A DNA stretch of 64,000 bases from Marisa cornuarietis (taxonomy: Eukaryota; Mollusca; Gastropoda; Architaenioglossa; Ampullariidae). Below, one piece after another: positions 51,603-63,939 of this stretch. The notes under the pieces are model-generated. The model saw only the letters and a list, made by a program, of their open reading frames with translations, did not search any database and was not told where the DNA came from. Both the position numbers and the translations under genes were made by a program. Location of the stretch: assembly GCA_004794655.1 (NCBI GenBank), contig SMMW01000033.1, positions 2,639,501 through 2,703,500 of the forward strand, in the 5' to 3' direction. How positions within the stretch are numbered: position 1 is the stretch's first letter; every line of letters starts with the position of its first letter.

Positions 51603-54600
51603 GTGTCACGTCCTGATCCTATCGATGTCTTTCCCTGACGCACAAACAGGTTTTCGTGTGCCTGACGCTGGAGAACTTGCTGGTCATTCTGGTGTCGTCT
51701 CAGGGCTCCGTCAAGGAAGCTAAGCAAGTACAGCATCTTTACAACGCCCACTGGTCTGTAACATTCTTTACCTTCTTTACAATGACTCTCGCACTTTTTC
51801 TCCAGTCTCTCGTTACTGATGGAGATCACTGTAGTGATTGAGTGTCCTTTTAATCCAGTAATTTCTGTTCTCAGACTTGCATCACATATCCCCCTAACAC
51901 TTGCGCTTGGCCATTCGACAAACACGTAGACGCACGTTATTGTTTATCGTTTATTCTTTTTTATTTCTGTATTTTCATCTGCCCCTCTCTTTCCAGACGA
52001 GTACAGTTTAAAATTGTCAGAAGTTTCGATTGTACTACCAGAACAACTACACCTGCATCTGAAAGACATTGTCCGCTCAAGCTAAAACTTTGAATTTTGC
52101 ATGTATGAATATAATTTGATATAAAGTATCTAATTATTGCTTTAGCAGCAAGTATATTTAATGGATTTAATCAAAGGAACCATGTCAAAAAAGTAGTCTT
52201 TTTTCGTGTTGTTAATACATCACAGTTTTTTAAACACGTTTTGTAAAACCCATGCAGTGGAAAAGAAGTCCGTTTAAAAAAAGCTTTTTTCTCCAGCCTA
52301 GCCTACATCAAAGAAACCAAACAAATCATAGTTGCAGGCATCGGGCTGCTGAAATATTACAACTTATCCGGAATAGAGGTGGGTAGAATCTTGTCTTCTT
52401 AGAGACCTTACTGGCATTAAAGATGCAAGCGGTTTCTACCAGATGTCAACACAGTCCGTACTCCCATAGGGAAAAAAACTTTTAAAATCTCACTTGTCAA
52501 CATAGATGCGAAGTGTACAAGGCATTGACAATAGGGAAAGGGGACGCTGTGGACTAATATCTTAAGTATCGAAGTAGACCTAGAGCAGCTTGACGATTAA
52601 TAATGGTTGATTGCACAGGTCATGAGTCTCTGTAAAGTGAAGCACGGAAAACACTCGTGAAACACAAAATACATCGCTGATAAATAATGAAAAATGATAT
52701 TTCTATTTATAGAAACCTGTATCCACGCCTTCTGAAAAGAGAATTTACGAATTTCATTCATTCATTCATTCATTTCTGTAATCACTGTTTCCAAAAGGTT
52801 CTTCAAAATGTTCTTTCAGGTTTGTGTGGCGATCGAAAAAAGCGGAAATATCAAAACAACCATGTCAAAGAACGAGGTAACATATTTCTACTCATGAAAG
52901 AAAGAATTGTATCTTTCATGATTGGTAGTTCTTTCTCTCTTCCCAACTACCCCCTCCCTTTCTCTCTCTCTTTCTGCCAGTCTGTGTCTTGCTGTCTGTC
53001 CCCCCCTCTCTCTCTCTCCCGGCTCTCTCTCTCTTCTTGTATTTGGGTTAGCGTCTATCCCCATTCAAGAATATAAAAAAATTGCTAAGTTTGCCAATAC
53101 GGCGCATGTAAATGATACAATTTTGATAAAACGGCTGCCACGGATCTGCAGTCGTTGACTTCTTGAAGCGTCAGTCTGTCACAGCTGCACTTCAAGCAGA
53201 ACAACGAGCTCCTTTGACCAACGGGATCAGTGTGATGACAGATGCAAGGCACGCATGTCGAAAAACTTCATATCACACTGATCATGTTAGTCTGAGAGTA
53301 TCGACCCACAAGGTTCTAAATATTCAGCACATCTCTAAAGGGGATGGCGTGTGCAGCCAGCGGCACGAGGCAGTGGGCTGCGAGAGGATGTATGAAAGTA
53401 TGAATGTGTCAGGTGTCATTATTCAAGAGCATATTCACGACCGTCACATAAAAATTAATGTTAGTGAGCACAAATGGTGTTAGAAACATGAACGAGAGTT
53501 GGCACCTTGCTAAAAGTATATGGGATGAAAAAGCTGGCGCGAAGCGAACATCGGCAAGACGTAGCGCCCTCAGCTCACGGATAAGACAGCAGCGGTCAGG
53601 GAACATAATTACTGGTGTATTGCGATGGCGACACTTCGAGACTAGGGCACTCGTTGGATGGATGTATTACACACTTCCAAAACATCCATGACAAGTGTAA
53701 CCAAGCTTCATCATGCAGACAGTCGCAATATCTATCGTATCTAATAGTGCTAACTGAGCCTGCTGCTGTCGACCTTCTGAGCGACTTTCTGCATGACCAT
53801 ATACTCTATAAAAATCTAGAGGACTACGTGGTGTCAAGGGACACATTTTATGTTGAACCACTTACAGTTGCAAACTATATCTTGTTGTTACTGCTGCTCT
53901 TTTTTTCCATCTCTTACTCATTTTCGTTCGGTTGTCCAAAATGAAACAAACCACACCAGAGCCAAACTAACAGCGGTGTATATGTGTCGTGAACTCCGGG
54001 GAAAGAGCACGCGAAGATGGTCAGAGGTTGCGATTGCCGTCGCCTCGGGCTAATCACACTCTCGACACCTCGACCAACTCACGCCGACATGTACGTGTAC
54101 GCACACACTTATACTAAATTGCAAATAAAGATTCACTGACTCGAGCCCCCAGCGTACGTCCCCAAGAACAACAGAAGGCAATTTAGTATATTAAAACAAT
54201 TATTAATATCGAGAGTTTGATCAATGAACATAAAAGATACAAATGCTGCAAATTTTAACGTTGGCTCGCTCTCTAGGCTTCCCGGTATATCTACTCCTAA
54301 TCCAGATAACGTGAGTCACTAATTAGCTTAACTACCACACAACACACTACACTCGTCACTTATCTCTCTACCCAAGAATGTCTCTCGCGGTGTGGAGGGC
54401 CCTCCGATGTCTTGACGTCTGAAAATCCGTAGATGTCACTCCGCCAGTCGTTGCTGCCTTTTCCACGAACACAGAGACTCTGGCACTGCTGCGTGCCACC
54501 ACGTGACTCTTCCTCAAGGCTGGACTGCGATCAGAGCTTAACCGCGCCTGAGGACCAACGCTTCTCTACCAGCTCTACCTCTGCTGTCTACGACCGACAG

Positions 54601-57600
54601 CCACTGGTGATGCAAACGTTGTGCACTCTGTACCAAGAGTGGGTCTTAACGCACCTCTGGAGCCGGTTGTGCTGAAGTAGTCACGATTCCAGACTAACTC
54701 TCAGCGGAGAATCTGAACAGCCTTGAACAGATCTCTGCTACAACCTTCTCCCTCGAGATTCCAGTGCGAAGACCCCGATTTCTCGCCTGACACGATGTTA
54801 AATTCACGTCGCTGGCATTCGTCATCTTGCGATTGGCTAATTGCAAAATACACACACTCTCTGCCATCCGTACCTGCCTATGACCAATCACTACCTAGCT
54901 GGTATTGACGGACAGGTGGTCACTGACTTCCCCAAGTAAGAATTTGCGTATTACAACCAATCGCTACCTAACACCTACCAAACCAGTGGTCAGTTGACTC
55001 GTCCCTGCCCACTCTGCATCCTTTTCACTCTCCCCTACTAGTGGCGCGATCTGACTACGGCGTCATCATGTCTGACTTTCTATTCACTACTGGTGTCCAG
55101 AAAGTGACAATAACAACACGCTCCGTTGTCCCACACTAGGTACCTGTAGCCCTACAATTAACGGCCGCACCGTGGCCTGTGATCTCTCCTCTTGAAAGAA
55201 CCCCCCCTGCTGCGATAACCGCCGTTACCCGCTTCTGTCCTGCGCTAGTGCTGACGTAAGCGGCCATCCATTCCCCCGACCTAGCTGATCCCAACTAGAT
55301 ACACGACAGTGAAGCATACCTGGTCCTTTTGTCCACTACTGTGGCTGGCACCAACCAGGCGGCTGTTGCCGTAACACTGCCCCTTCCAAGCTAACTCGTT
55401 TCCCAAGCTATCTATTCTACCTTATGCTAGCCTGTCTGACAGCGCGTTCGCACGACTCGTGCATAAGGCAGAAGTGCGACACCAACTCTATAGCCCTATA
55501 ACCTAGTTATCATATGACAATATGTAAATTCTACTCTCTTGCTTCCAGCCTTGTATTTTATTGTGCATTTGCAGATCACTTCCCAGAAGTGCATGATGAG
55601 CAGCTGCCACGAAAGTGAAGATATTGATAAGAAAATGGTTTAGTAGAAAGGGCACCGAATGCATAAGATGGACGCAAACTGTCGTTTGGGATGTCTTTTT
55701 AGACGCATGTCCTAATCTGGAGGACTTAGTAAACACCATCTCTCCTTTTGTGGCGATTGCACCACTCCATCGAAACAGTTTGTGTTTTACCCTAACAACA
55801 AACCCTGGGTGACCAAGAGGCTAAAAGCTTCATAAAAAGAAACGTTTTCTTCGAGTGTTTTGTCCAAGACAAGAAACTGGTACATAGAGAGGTCCATAAT
55901 GCTATCCGTCAGGCCAAGGTGAATTATAAGACTAAAATAGACTCAGTTTGGTACAGGTAACATCCGATCAGCTTGGCAGGGACTCAAGAACATGGCAAAT
56001 GTTGAAGATCGGGCTTGAACAATGGCCATGGCTGCGTCGCGTCGCCAGAGGCGGTAAAGTCAGGGCTGTCTCTTCTCAGCTTCTCTGATCTGCCGCATGT
56101 CTGTTCTCTCACTTTCAGCATCAATGAGCCCCTCTTCACTCCGGACCCACACTATTTATCCCATCCCAGTCGAACGTTCCAGAAACCATCTCCCCCTTTC
56201 CCACATTCTAGTCACATGGCCCGATCTTTCACTGATCCGTGGCAGTGATCTTCCTGGTCATGCTAGATGTGCACCCACATGTGCTAGTATCTGACAAACC
56301 CTTCCAGCCATTCAGCGTCCCTTGTAATCTTGGTCACCACACTGACCCGACCGAAACAATCGTCCATCGTTCCGCGCCATCCCTTAATTACTCTCATCGT
56401 ACCACAATGAGATCCGCCATCTGCCAGATGGTCTTTGCTAAAAGATGTGACGCGCCCCAAACAATAGGTCCAGCAGACACTAGCGGGAGGGTTCGAGAAA
56501 TGACAGCCCCGCCTATTACCCTCTAACAAAATTAAATAAATAACTTAGTATACTACCAGCCGGCCTCCTGGACGCCCCTATACATATGCAGAACCAGTAG
56601 AATTTTGCATTGTCTTATCGGGGATCGTATTTCACTGGGGTGGCCCATTAGTTTAGCTGTCAGTGTTGCAAAGATTAAGAAGAACTTTAGAGTCTAGAAC
56701 CTTGAAGTCTCTCGTCTCGGGGAGTCGTTTTATCCAGGTAATCTGTTCCCCATCATTCCCTCTTAGTGCGAACTTCGCGTCGCCATGCTTTGTTTTGTTC
56801 TAGACAGAGAGTTTGAACTTGGTAGTAAAGTAACTGAAGGTAACCAGCTCTGCTTTGTTTTGGACAGTAAGGCAAACTTGAGCCTGATAGTGATTAATGG
56901 TCACCCTACCAGCGCTTTTCTGTTCTAATCAATGAGATTCTGGACGCTGATCATAGGCTATCGAAGTCACGCCACTAGGCGCTGTTCTGGAGCAGTAACT
57001 CAAGATTGGTAGTAATAGATTCCGAAGTCACGTCACTAGGCGCTGTTTGGGACAGTGAACTCGAGGCTGATCAGGCGCACCAGCCGCTCTAGTCTGTTCT
57101 CCACAGTGTGATGATCACTATAACAAGAGCAAGAGCTGCTTTGTTACTGACAGTGAAGTAAAGCGCGGTTTATGTAACTACTTGGACCCCTCACACAACA
57201 TAGTGTTATTCTGGACAGTGCTGTAAAGTTTACTAGCGCCTGTTTTACTCTGGATAATGAGATCAAGAACGCGAGTAATGAAGCTGCTGAAGCCACCTCA
57301 CTAGGTTCTGTTATTACCACCCTGAAATTAAATGACCTTTAGGACCAGGGGTCAGTTGCACAACACATTTCTAATTTTAAACACTTTTAGCCCTTAACTC
57401 TATTTAGATAATTAGTTTAAAGCGCCCACCACAATTTTAGAATTTTTAAAACTAAAACTGCTTTAAATAAGATAAAGTTGTTTAAGTCTGATTTTCCATC
57501 CTGTCAGTACAATTTTTTGTATGTTTTTCTGCAATGCATCTAAATGGCTAAGAAGAGATTTTGTTTCTTTAAAACAGTTTTAAGGTTTAGAAACATGTTG

Positions 57601-57650
57601 TGCAACTGGCCCCAGATCTATACAATTTCTACCATTAATCTTTTTAATAT

Positions 57651-57748
<98 letters not shown>

Positions 57749-59020
57749 CACACGTCAGTATGTTATGCAGGTGCTTGTTGACCCCAGCTGGCGCAGGCTG
57801 CTCGTCGTGGGAGAATCGGGCGTCTACGTCATCAACTACACGGTACTTATATTTCCGTTTCTTCGTAGGTCTTCTCTCTTGTGCAGACATCTCTTTGGAA
57901 TTTCGTTGTTCTGCATTCCTTACCACTAAAAACTGAGTGTGTAATGTACAGTAATCCCTCACTTATCGCGGGTGTTCCGTTCCAAGCCCACCCGCGATAA
58001 GTGAATTTCCGCGAAGTAGGGACGCTATACTGTTTTTAGTAGTCATACATTATTTTAAGTCTTTATAAACCCTCCCAACACTCTTATACATAACCCTTTC
58101 TCATTCCCTTAATAACTTTTCCCATAAAAATGTTTTAAACTCTTAAATCGAGATACGTAATTTAAAAAAATTAATATGGGTAGTCACCATTGAAAATACA
58201 CCATACAGCTAGAATGATAATGATTAATTAGCTTAACAGTACTGATGACGATCGCGATGAAAATGAGATGAATGCCAAGAAGGGCATTAATGCTATTCTA
58301 AAGGCACCACTTCATCAGGTGGTGCGGTATCTTTGACCGGACGTAACTTCTACTACTTCCTCTAAAGGCGTAGGCCTAACAGATCTCTTCGTGCGAGTTA
58401 TGAACGATTGGGTGGCATGGCAGGGCTTGAATACATTCAGTCTCTAACGAAAGTTTCACAAATAACGTACACAACACCGCAGATGAAAACTACGCACACG
58501 TGACAGTCGGATGCTAACGGGAAATGGAAGAGCTGAGTGAGGGGGTAGCTGCGCACAGCGAAAGAAAACAAGATGCGACGGTTACTGAGCCAATCAGCGA
58601 CTGGGAAACATTACTGTACAATACGTACTATGTATGTGCAAAAATACTTTAGACGGAGTACCGTAAAAACACACAAAACAGCGAAAATACCGCGATAAAT
58701 ATTTTACATATAATATTTTGAAAACCCGCGAAACAGCGAGTCCGCGATAAACGAACCGCGAAGTAGCGAGGGATTACTGTACTTCGGTAGCTTCGCTCTC
58801 AACCGTGTCTATAATAGCGTACCTGAACCCTGATACCCGAAAAGGTGATTCATTCATATCGCGGGTTGTTGTTAGTGGTGGTGGTGGTGGTTGCAATTCA
58901 CGAGCTTTTCTCAGAGTATAGTCTTTAATCGTAGTCTTTTTATAGGTTTAATCAGGGAATCCTAAAGATCCAACATTTGTTTTGTGAATTTGTATTTAAA
59001 CTGACGTGTCTAAGAATCAA

Positions 59021-59097
<77 letters not shown>

Positions 59098-62000
59098 TGG
59101 ATGGATGGATGTTCACAAGCAGACGATGAAACAGGAATTTGTCCTGACTGGATCACAAGACGCTTTCGCGCATATCTCTTGGTATGTGAAGGATTGAAAA
59201 TGGTTTCTCTAATGCAGTGCCTTGTTTTCAGTGGCCTTTTGTTCTCGTTCCATTGTTTGCATGTTTCTACTGCTGCTTTAGCCCGTTATATTCTTCTTTC
59301 GCGAACTATTGGAAAAAATGGAGCGTTTCATCATGTTAGGCGCATGCTGAAAAAATTAATAACCCTAAAGTGGTTTTTACACTGCCTGTAGCAGAATGTA
59401 TTGAAATTGTTTTCAGCTGCTCCGTTTACCAGAACAAGTACATTGTAACTGGCAGCGAAGTGGGGATCATCAGAGTAAGCCATCTCCGCTACTTTTAAAA
59501 ACATTTTTGAAGATGTATTGCTCCCTCACTCCTCTGGTATTTTGGAGGTCCTTGAATATGATAATTCTTTTTTAAACTCTTGTTGACTAATAGCTAAATT
59601 AAGCCAAGGCTTGACTAAATCTGCTTTTGTGTGTGAGAGATCTACTTAAGTGAATGTAAAAACCTTTTGTGTTGCAGAGTTATATTTGTTAATTCTCTAT
59701 TTCTGTTTTTTAAAATAGATATGGGCCTCGTCTTCTTTTTCAAAAGTAACAGAGTTAGAGGGCCACAGAAGAAGTATCACAGGTATGAAAGAAAGACAGT
59801 TGTCACACTTCTTCATCTAGGTTCCACTTCAGGGGAGGTTGCAAAGTTAGCAGTCTCATGAAGGTAATTTAAATTGCCATTCCCCTGAGTTGGATGTCGA
59901 GGTCTAGTCCCTTAGACTACAGGACTTGGAGAATGTAGGATAAGGCTGACCTTCGGAGAAGATACCAAAACCAGTCAAGAATATGGAAAGAGATGCTCTT
60001 TTAGATATCCAGGAAAGCGCAGTGACCCTCCTTTGTTTTTAATGTCTCACTTCTTGGATCAACACTTTTTCACACATACGTTGATAAATTTTCCTTCCTG
60101 GATGTCAGGCTAATACACAAGCCGATTTCTGTTCGTTAGCTATCAAACAACGAAGATCCAAAACCTGTTGTCTCATGTAAGTAATACCTCAGGCAGTGTG
60201 TCGCAGCTGGAAAATTTCACCCTTCGTGGGAGTGTAAAACCGTTCGTAGTGGTTTCTTACTTAATATTAGAATAATATAGATTGAAGCTTCTCTGAAAAT
60301 AATCTACTTATGCAAACAGGTTCATGAAATGACATTCTTACGCTTGCGCAGATATAATCATCGTTGCACACACTCCCTCTTGCATTTACACAATCTTGCC
60401 GTGCACACGACACACTAGATAATATACAAATATATATATATACACACACGCACGTACACATGCTTACACACATCTTGTGCGCAGTTTGTGAGCGACTGAA
60501 TGCAAAACAAACGTTAAAGCTGTCTTAAAGTCCTGTCTCTGGGAACTGCCTGCAGGCAGTAACTAATAGACCTTCTCGTTCAGCTGTCTGTTGTCATCCA
60601 AGAGAACCACTTCTCTTCTCAAGCTCCACAGATGGCATTATTTTCATTTGGCGAATGGATAACTTCAGCAAGGTAAATACAAAAAACCTCGCTAGTTGCC
60701 GTAAAACTAATTACACGGCTGTCAGCCAGCTGTCGCGAACAATGAAGTCCTTTCCGGAAGGTTTTTAACGTTGTAATGTCGATTGTGTAGCAGGTTGTAA
60801 GGATTATAAGCGGTTTTTTTTCAAGTTCAGTAACTTATCCAGTAATGAGCTTTCAGATTTATTTCAAACTGAATAATTTAGTCAATTATTTCTATATTCA
60901 ATTATTTAATGTTATTACTTCAGTAGCTTCTGCAATTATAATCGTTAATTCAATGGAGTTAATAATTAAGCCACGTTTGATGACCTAAAACTGAAACCGA
61001 AAATTGGAAACTTCTTTATTTCATTGTTAATAAGCTTGCTGTTTCAAGTTCACTTGGTCCAATTAACTTGTTACAAATTTTCTGATTTAGTCATGGTTTT
61101 CTATACATTTGGTGCACATTTCTGCGATCTTACTCTCTGATAAAAGGTTAAAGAGTATGTCTGGGAAAGATTAGAAGATTTGTACTTGTTTGTATCTGGT
61201 GTCCTGTCGAGAATGAAGTTTGACTACAATATCTCATTTGACCGTGGCTCGCCTTCAAAATGACAAAGCGTAATCGTTAATCTTTAGCTTATTTGGGGGT
61301 CTGTTTGTTCTTTAAGAGTTTTGCTCTGCCCCAGAGAAAAACGTAGAAAATTTCTCGGACGGTGTTATTTATAAGGAAGGCCATACTGAGTACTTGGTCA
61401 ATGCATACGTACTTTGCTAGTCTCAAAGGTCAAGCTGCAAATGCTGACATATGTCATCTTTCTGTTTTCAGTTCAAACAGCTGCATGCAGGAGACACAGT
61501 CCGTCGCCTGGGCATCATGTGGGATACTGGAATCGTCGCCATCTGGTGCCTTGTCACTGACCGGATCTTCATTTATGAATTCTGTGATGTGGGTGAAGTG
61601 ATGTGGTGTGAGCGAAATCAACTATCCTGTAGTGTAAACGAAATGAATTTTGTGCTGTGGGGAAAATAAATTCTGCAATGTAGGTGAAATGCATTCTCTG
61701 ATGTGGGTGTAGGAGTAGAAATGGTTTAGCTTGTACGTGAAATGTAGTCCTAGTGAGTTTACTATTTCTAATAGATAATGACGATTAACATTTAACCAGG
61801 AATCTTTGCCTTTGCCGATGGAAATCCAAGTAAACTTTCTTGTACTCAAGTAAACAAACACATATCATGTCTGTGTGTTTAGCTTCTCTATTTTTTATTT
61901 GATTTTTTCTCTAAACTACAACTCCAATCTCTCTCTCTTTCTACTCTCCTTTGTTTCCTTCTCTCATTTACCACTCCACTCCTCTTCCCTCCCAACCTCT

Positions 62001-62426
62001 TTCCTTTCATGCACATTTACTAATATCGCGTTATCCTGTTCCTGCGGTTGTCCTCTCTAGAAAAGAAATTCAAATCTTTTGTAACATTGGATTAAAATGC
62101 ACTTTAGCCTTTCTTGTTCATCATCTGCACTGTATTGTTAAAATTGGGTCATAAAACGATGCAGTTGAAAACAAATGTTCAGAAGGGAAAGAAAATATTT
62201 CACAGGACATGCAAAATGTACCTATTACACTCTCTCACGTAAAAGAACCCATGACCCAAAGTGCATTCTGAATGGTGTCCTGTTTCACAGTTTTACACAC
62301 AATTCAATACGTTGGAGTCTGAGGTTATCTACTTGCAACGCCTGAGGGGACACGGAGAACATCCTAACCGGATCATGGTCGCCACTATGGTATGTGTGAA
62401 CGAGCCATCTGGTAACACTGACATTC

Positions 62427-62525
<99 letters not shown>

Positions 62526-63721
62526 GACCCACCAGCATGCATACAAAACCATCTTAAATGAGTAATCTGACACCTGCATGTAAAGATTAGAATGATGGCT
62601 GGCTGATTTTGACTTTGTCATGCAGTTTATTTTTTTATCAGTTTTTTTTTTATCTTTTTTCTACCGGAGATTGAGGAGTATATTTTAGTAATGTATTAGT
62701 ATTATTAGCTTCTCTGAGTCTGTTTGCGTGTGTGCGTGCGTGCACGAACGTATGTGTGTTTGTTTTGGAAGGGAATTTCTTGAAGACAATACGGTGATGT
62801 ATGCTAGCTACAAATGATCCAGCTAATATAGTAACTGTATTTATGCAGGCTCAGAACACATTGTAATTAATCGCTGAATTGCCTTTCTGTAAAAACAATT
62901 GCAAGGTGATCCTATAAATGTGATTCTCACTTAAACGATTCCTCAAAAAACCGTGTGATGCATTTTATATTCAGGTAGTGAATGTGTAAGTATTCACCTT
63001 TTTTTCTCAGGCAGACAGTTCTGGAAGTGTTTCTAAAGCGGTAGGCTACAACAGGACATTGATATGTGACTTTAATCGTGTAGAGTACTGCAGAATTTCT
63101 TGCTCAATCATGTTTATTCGAGGCATATATGTAATAATTTTCATGTGCAGGATGGAGGGATGAAGTTCTTAAATCCAGTAACCGGCTTTACCTTAGGATT
63201 TATGTATCCCATCATATCCTTAGAGGTAAGTCTTCAAGGTTTGTTTGGTCTTATTGTTTCCCCTGAATGCTTCGTTATGCGGTGACATCTGAAGCATTTT
63301 TCTCCTTATTAATTTCTTCTAACCTTATTATCTTTATCCTAAAAAAATTCAAGAAACAGCATTTTGAACGTAACAAAAGTAAAATTCTAAATCTCCTAGC
63401 TTATTTTTCTTGATCAGTCAGTCGTCCTTTAAAGAATAGTCTTCGACAAGGTGTCGTGCCGAGTCACATGGCCAAAGAAGACCAGCTTACGTCGCTTGAC
63501 TGTTGATAGTAGAGCTTCCTGGTGTCCTGCGAGTGTGGCAATCTTGTTTATTTTCTTGATAGATATAATTCTAATTATATAAGGACATACATATTGTTAT
63601 AATTTTAAACATCTGTATGCAGAAAGAGAGCAGATAATTTTGTTGTTCTTTCAGACGATCAACGTGTTTGTCTACAGCGCCTTTCGAAGGAACATATACA
63701 TGCTTCTTAAGGCTGGGTCCA
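49258..63721 (+). CDS. WD40-repeat protein, WDR87/WDR97-like (partial, continues past the window)
   Basis: Proposed exons: 49258-49599, 50092-50240, 51331-51412 (tentative), 51650-51753, 52297-52378, 57771-57842, 59123-59181, 59417-59474, 59719-59782, 60584-60672, 61472-61588, 62291-62389, 63011-63040, 63151-63225, 63655-63721. Phases agree at every join. The ATG at 49,258 is the only in-frame Met in the first exon; an upstream start is possible. An alternative acceptor at 57,759 adds four codons. Beta-propeller blades are visible: KTLKPQ-like strand and ILCTGFSTTVTRWNL (exon 2), QIIVAGIGLLKYYNL, LLVVGESGVYVI, FVLTGSQDAFAHIS, YIVTGSEVGIIRIW with ELEGHRRSITAV across an exon junction, then LLFSSSTDGIIFIW. 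The later DTVRRL...IFIYEF, FLNPVTG and FVYSAFRR segments resemble the long propellers of WDR87/WDR97. The WD40 call is firm; the subfamily is inference. Its molecular role is unknown. No stop codon is reached; the last donor is at 63,722. Confidence 0.75.
51531..51600. repeat. (AC)35 microsatellite
   Basis: An uninterrupted 70-base AC run ends 50 bases upstream of the exon starting at 51,650 of the WD40 gene. Confidence 0.98.
52379..53990. other. First part of the 5.4-kb WD40-gene intron, nothing recognised
   Basis: There is a pyrimidine-rich tract near 52,935-53,040 and a short (ATTC)n near 52,755. Open frames of up to 129 codons have no recognisable motif. A missed exon of the WD40 gene cannot be excluded here. 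Confidence 0.4.
53991..55480. other. Unclassified GC-richer insert, possible LTR-type sequence
   Basis: This block is clearly richer in C and G than the surrounding intron and has no coding signal. Related segments containing ACCAATC(A/G)CTACCTA recur at about 54,885 and 54,958. AATAAA occurs near 54,124. Near 55,365-55,390 the minus strand reads a purine-rich GGAAGGGGCAG followed by TGTTACGG, like a polypurine tract followed by an LTR start, but no matching second LTR was found. Class unresolved. Confidence 0.3.
55600..56010 (+). pseudogene. Fragment of a Rex/CR1-like non-LTR element (pre-RT region)
   Basis: Plus-strand frames read CPNLEDLVNTISPFVA, then NKPWVTKRLKAS, and later NIRSAWQGLKNMANV, the segment preceding the reverse transcriptase domain in this family; the NKPWVTK motif is shared with the relic at 22,935. 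Stops and frameshifts interrupt it, and the polymerase part is missing. It lies inside the WD40-gene intron. Confidence 0.7.
56780..57315. repeat. Ancient degenerate tandem repeat, about 50-68 bp unit
   Basis: Eight or more diverged units share a core CACTAGGCGCTGTTCTGGAC followed by AGTgAAcTcaAG and a GATAGTAAT-like stretch. Best units start near 56,843, 56,905, 56,979 and 57,041; the two central ones share AAGTCACGNCACTAGGCGCTGTT. Unit length and identity vary, so it is old and non-homogenised. It ends just before the 266-bp MITE at 57,348. Confidence 0.65.
57348..57613 (+). mobile_element. 266-bp inverted-repeat MITE, copy C
   Basis: The left end is GGGGTCAGTTGCACAACA and the right end GTGCAACTGGCCCC; length and orientation equal those of copy B at 40,649. 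An A lies on each side. It is in the WD40-gene intron, about 40 bases before a long (GT)n run. Confidence 0.88.
57655..57746. repeat. (GT)46 microsatellite
   Basis: An uninterrupted 92-base run ends 12 or 24 bases upstream of the WD40-gene exon, depending on which acceptor (57,758 or 57,770) is used. Confidence 0.98.
57949..58779. mobile_element. pogo/Tigger-like inverted-repeat element, 831 bp
   Basis: The ends are CAGTAATCCCTC and its inverse GAGGGATTACTG, with further matching CGCGATAAG/CGCGAAGTAG motifs inside, and TA on both sides (57947-57948 and 58780-58781), as for Tc1/mariner-pogo insertions. No transposase frame was recognised, so it is non-autonomous. It lies in a WD40-gene intron. 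Confidence 0.9.
59025..59110. repeat. (TG)36 microsatellite with (GATG)n extension
   Basis: A 72-base TG run (59025-59096) passes into a few GATG units and ends about 12-26 bases before the WD40-gene exon starting at 59,123. Confidence 0.98.
62428..62524. repeat. (GATT)24 microsatellite
   Basis: An uninterrupted tetranucleotide run begins 38 bases downstream of the donor of the WD40-gene exon ending at 62,389. It generates false Ile-Asn-Gln-Ser repeat frames. Confidence 0.98.
63420..63545 (-). pseudogene. Short fragment of the jockey/RTE-like element
   Basis: The minus strand reads FFGHVTRHDTLSK and upstream sequence matching the relic at 38,410-38,500 at nucleotide level (shared GTGTCCT(G/A)CGAGTGTGGCAAT). 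Only the terminal segment is present. It lies in a WD40-gene intron. Confidence 0.75.
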
Positions 63722-63939
63722 GTAAGTAAACTGTAGAAGTTAAGTCGCTGCTGGTTGCACGTGCATATTGGATGCGATCCCTTCCTTTTTCTACTATATT
63801 AACAGAAGATAGTACCTTCATGCAGCAGGATAAAAGGTTCAGTTACTCGTTTACTCAGTCTACACTTGACGATGACCTATTAAGGGTTAATTGAGGACGT
63901 ACAGAAAGCAGCAGAGAAAGTCTTTTTTGCTCCTCATTT

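Noticed and set aside
51458..51723. Open frames encoding long His-Thr or Cys-Val repeats
   Set aside because: They are translations of the (AC)35 run; the same applies at 57,618-57,962 and 59,006-59,197.
62285..62621. Open frames with Ile-Asn-Gln-Ser repeats
   Set aside because: They are translations of the (GATT)24 microsatellite, antisense to a WD40-gene exon and its intron.
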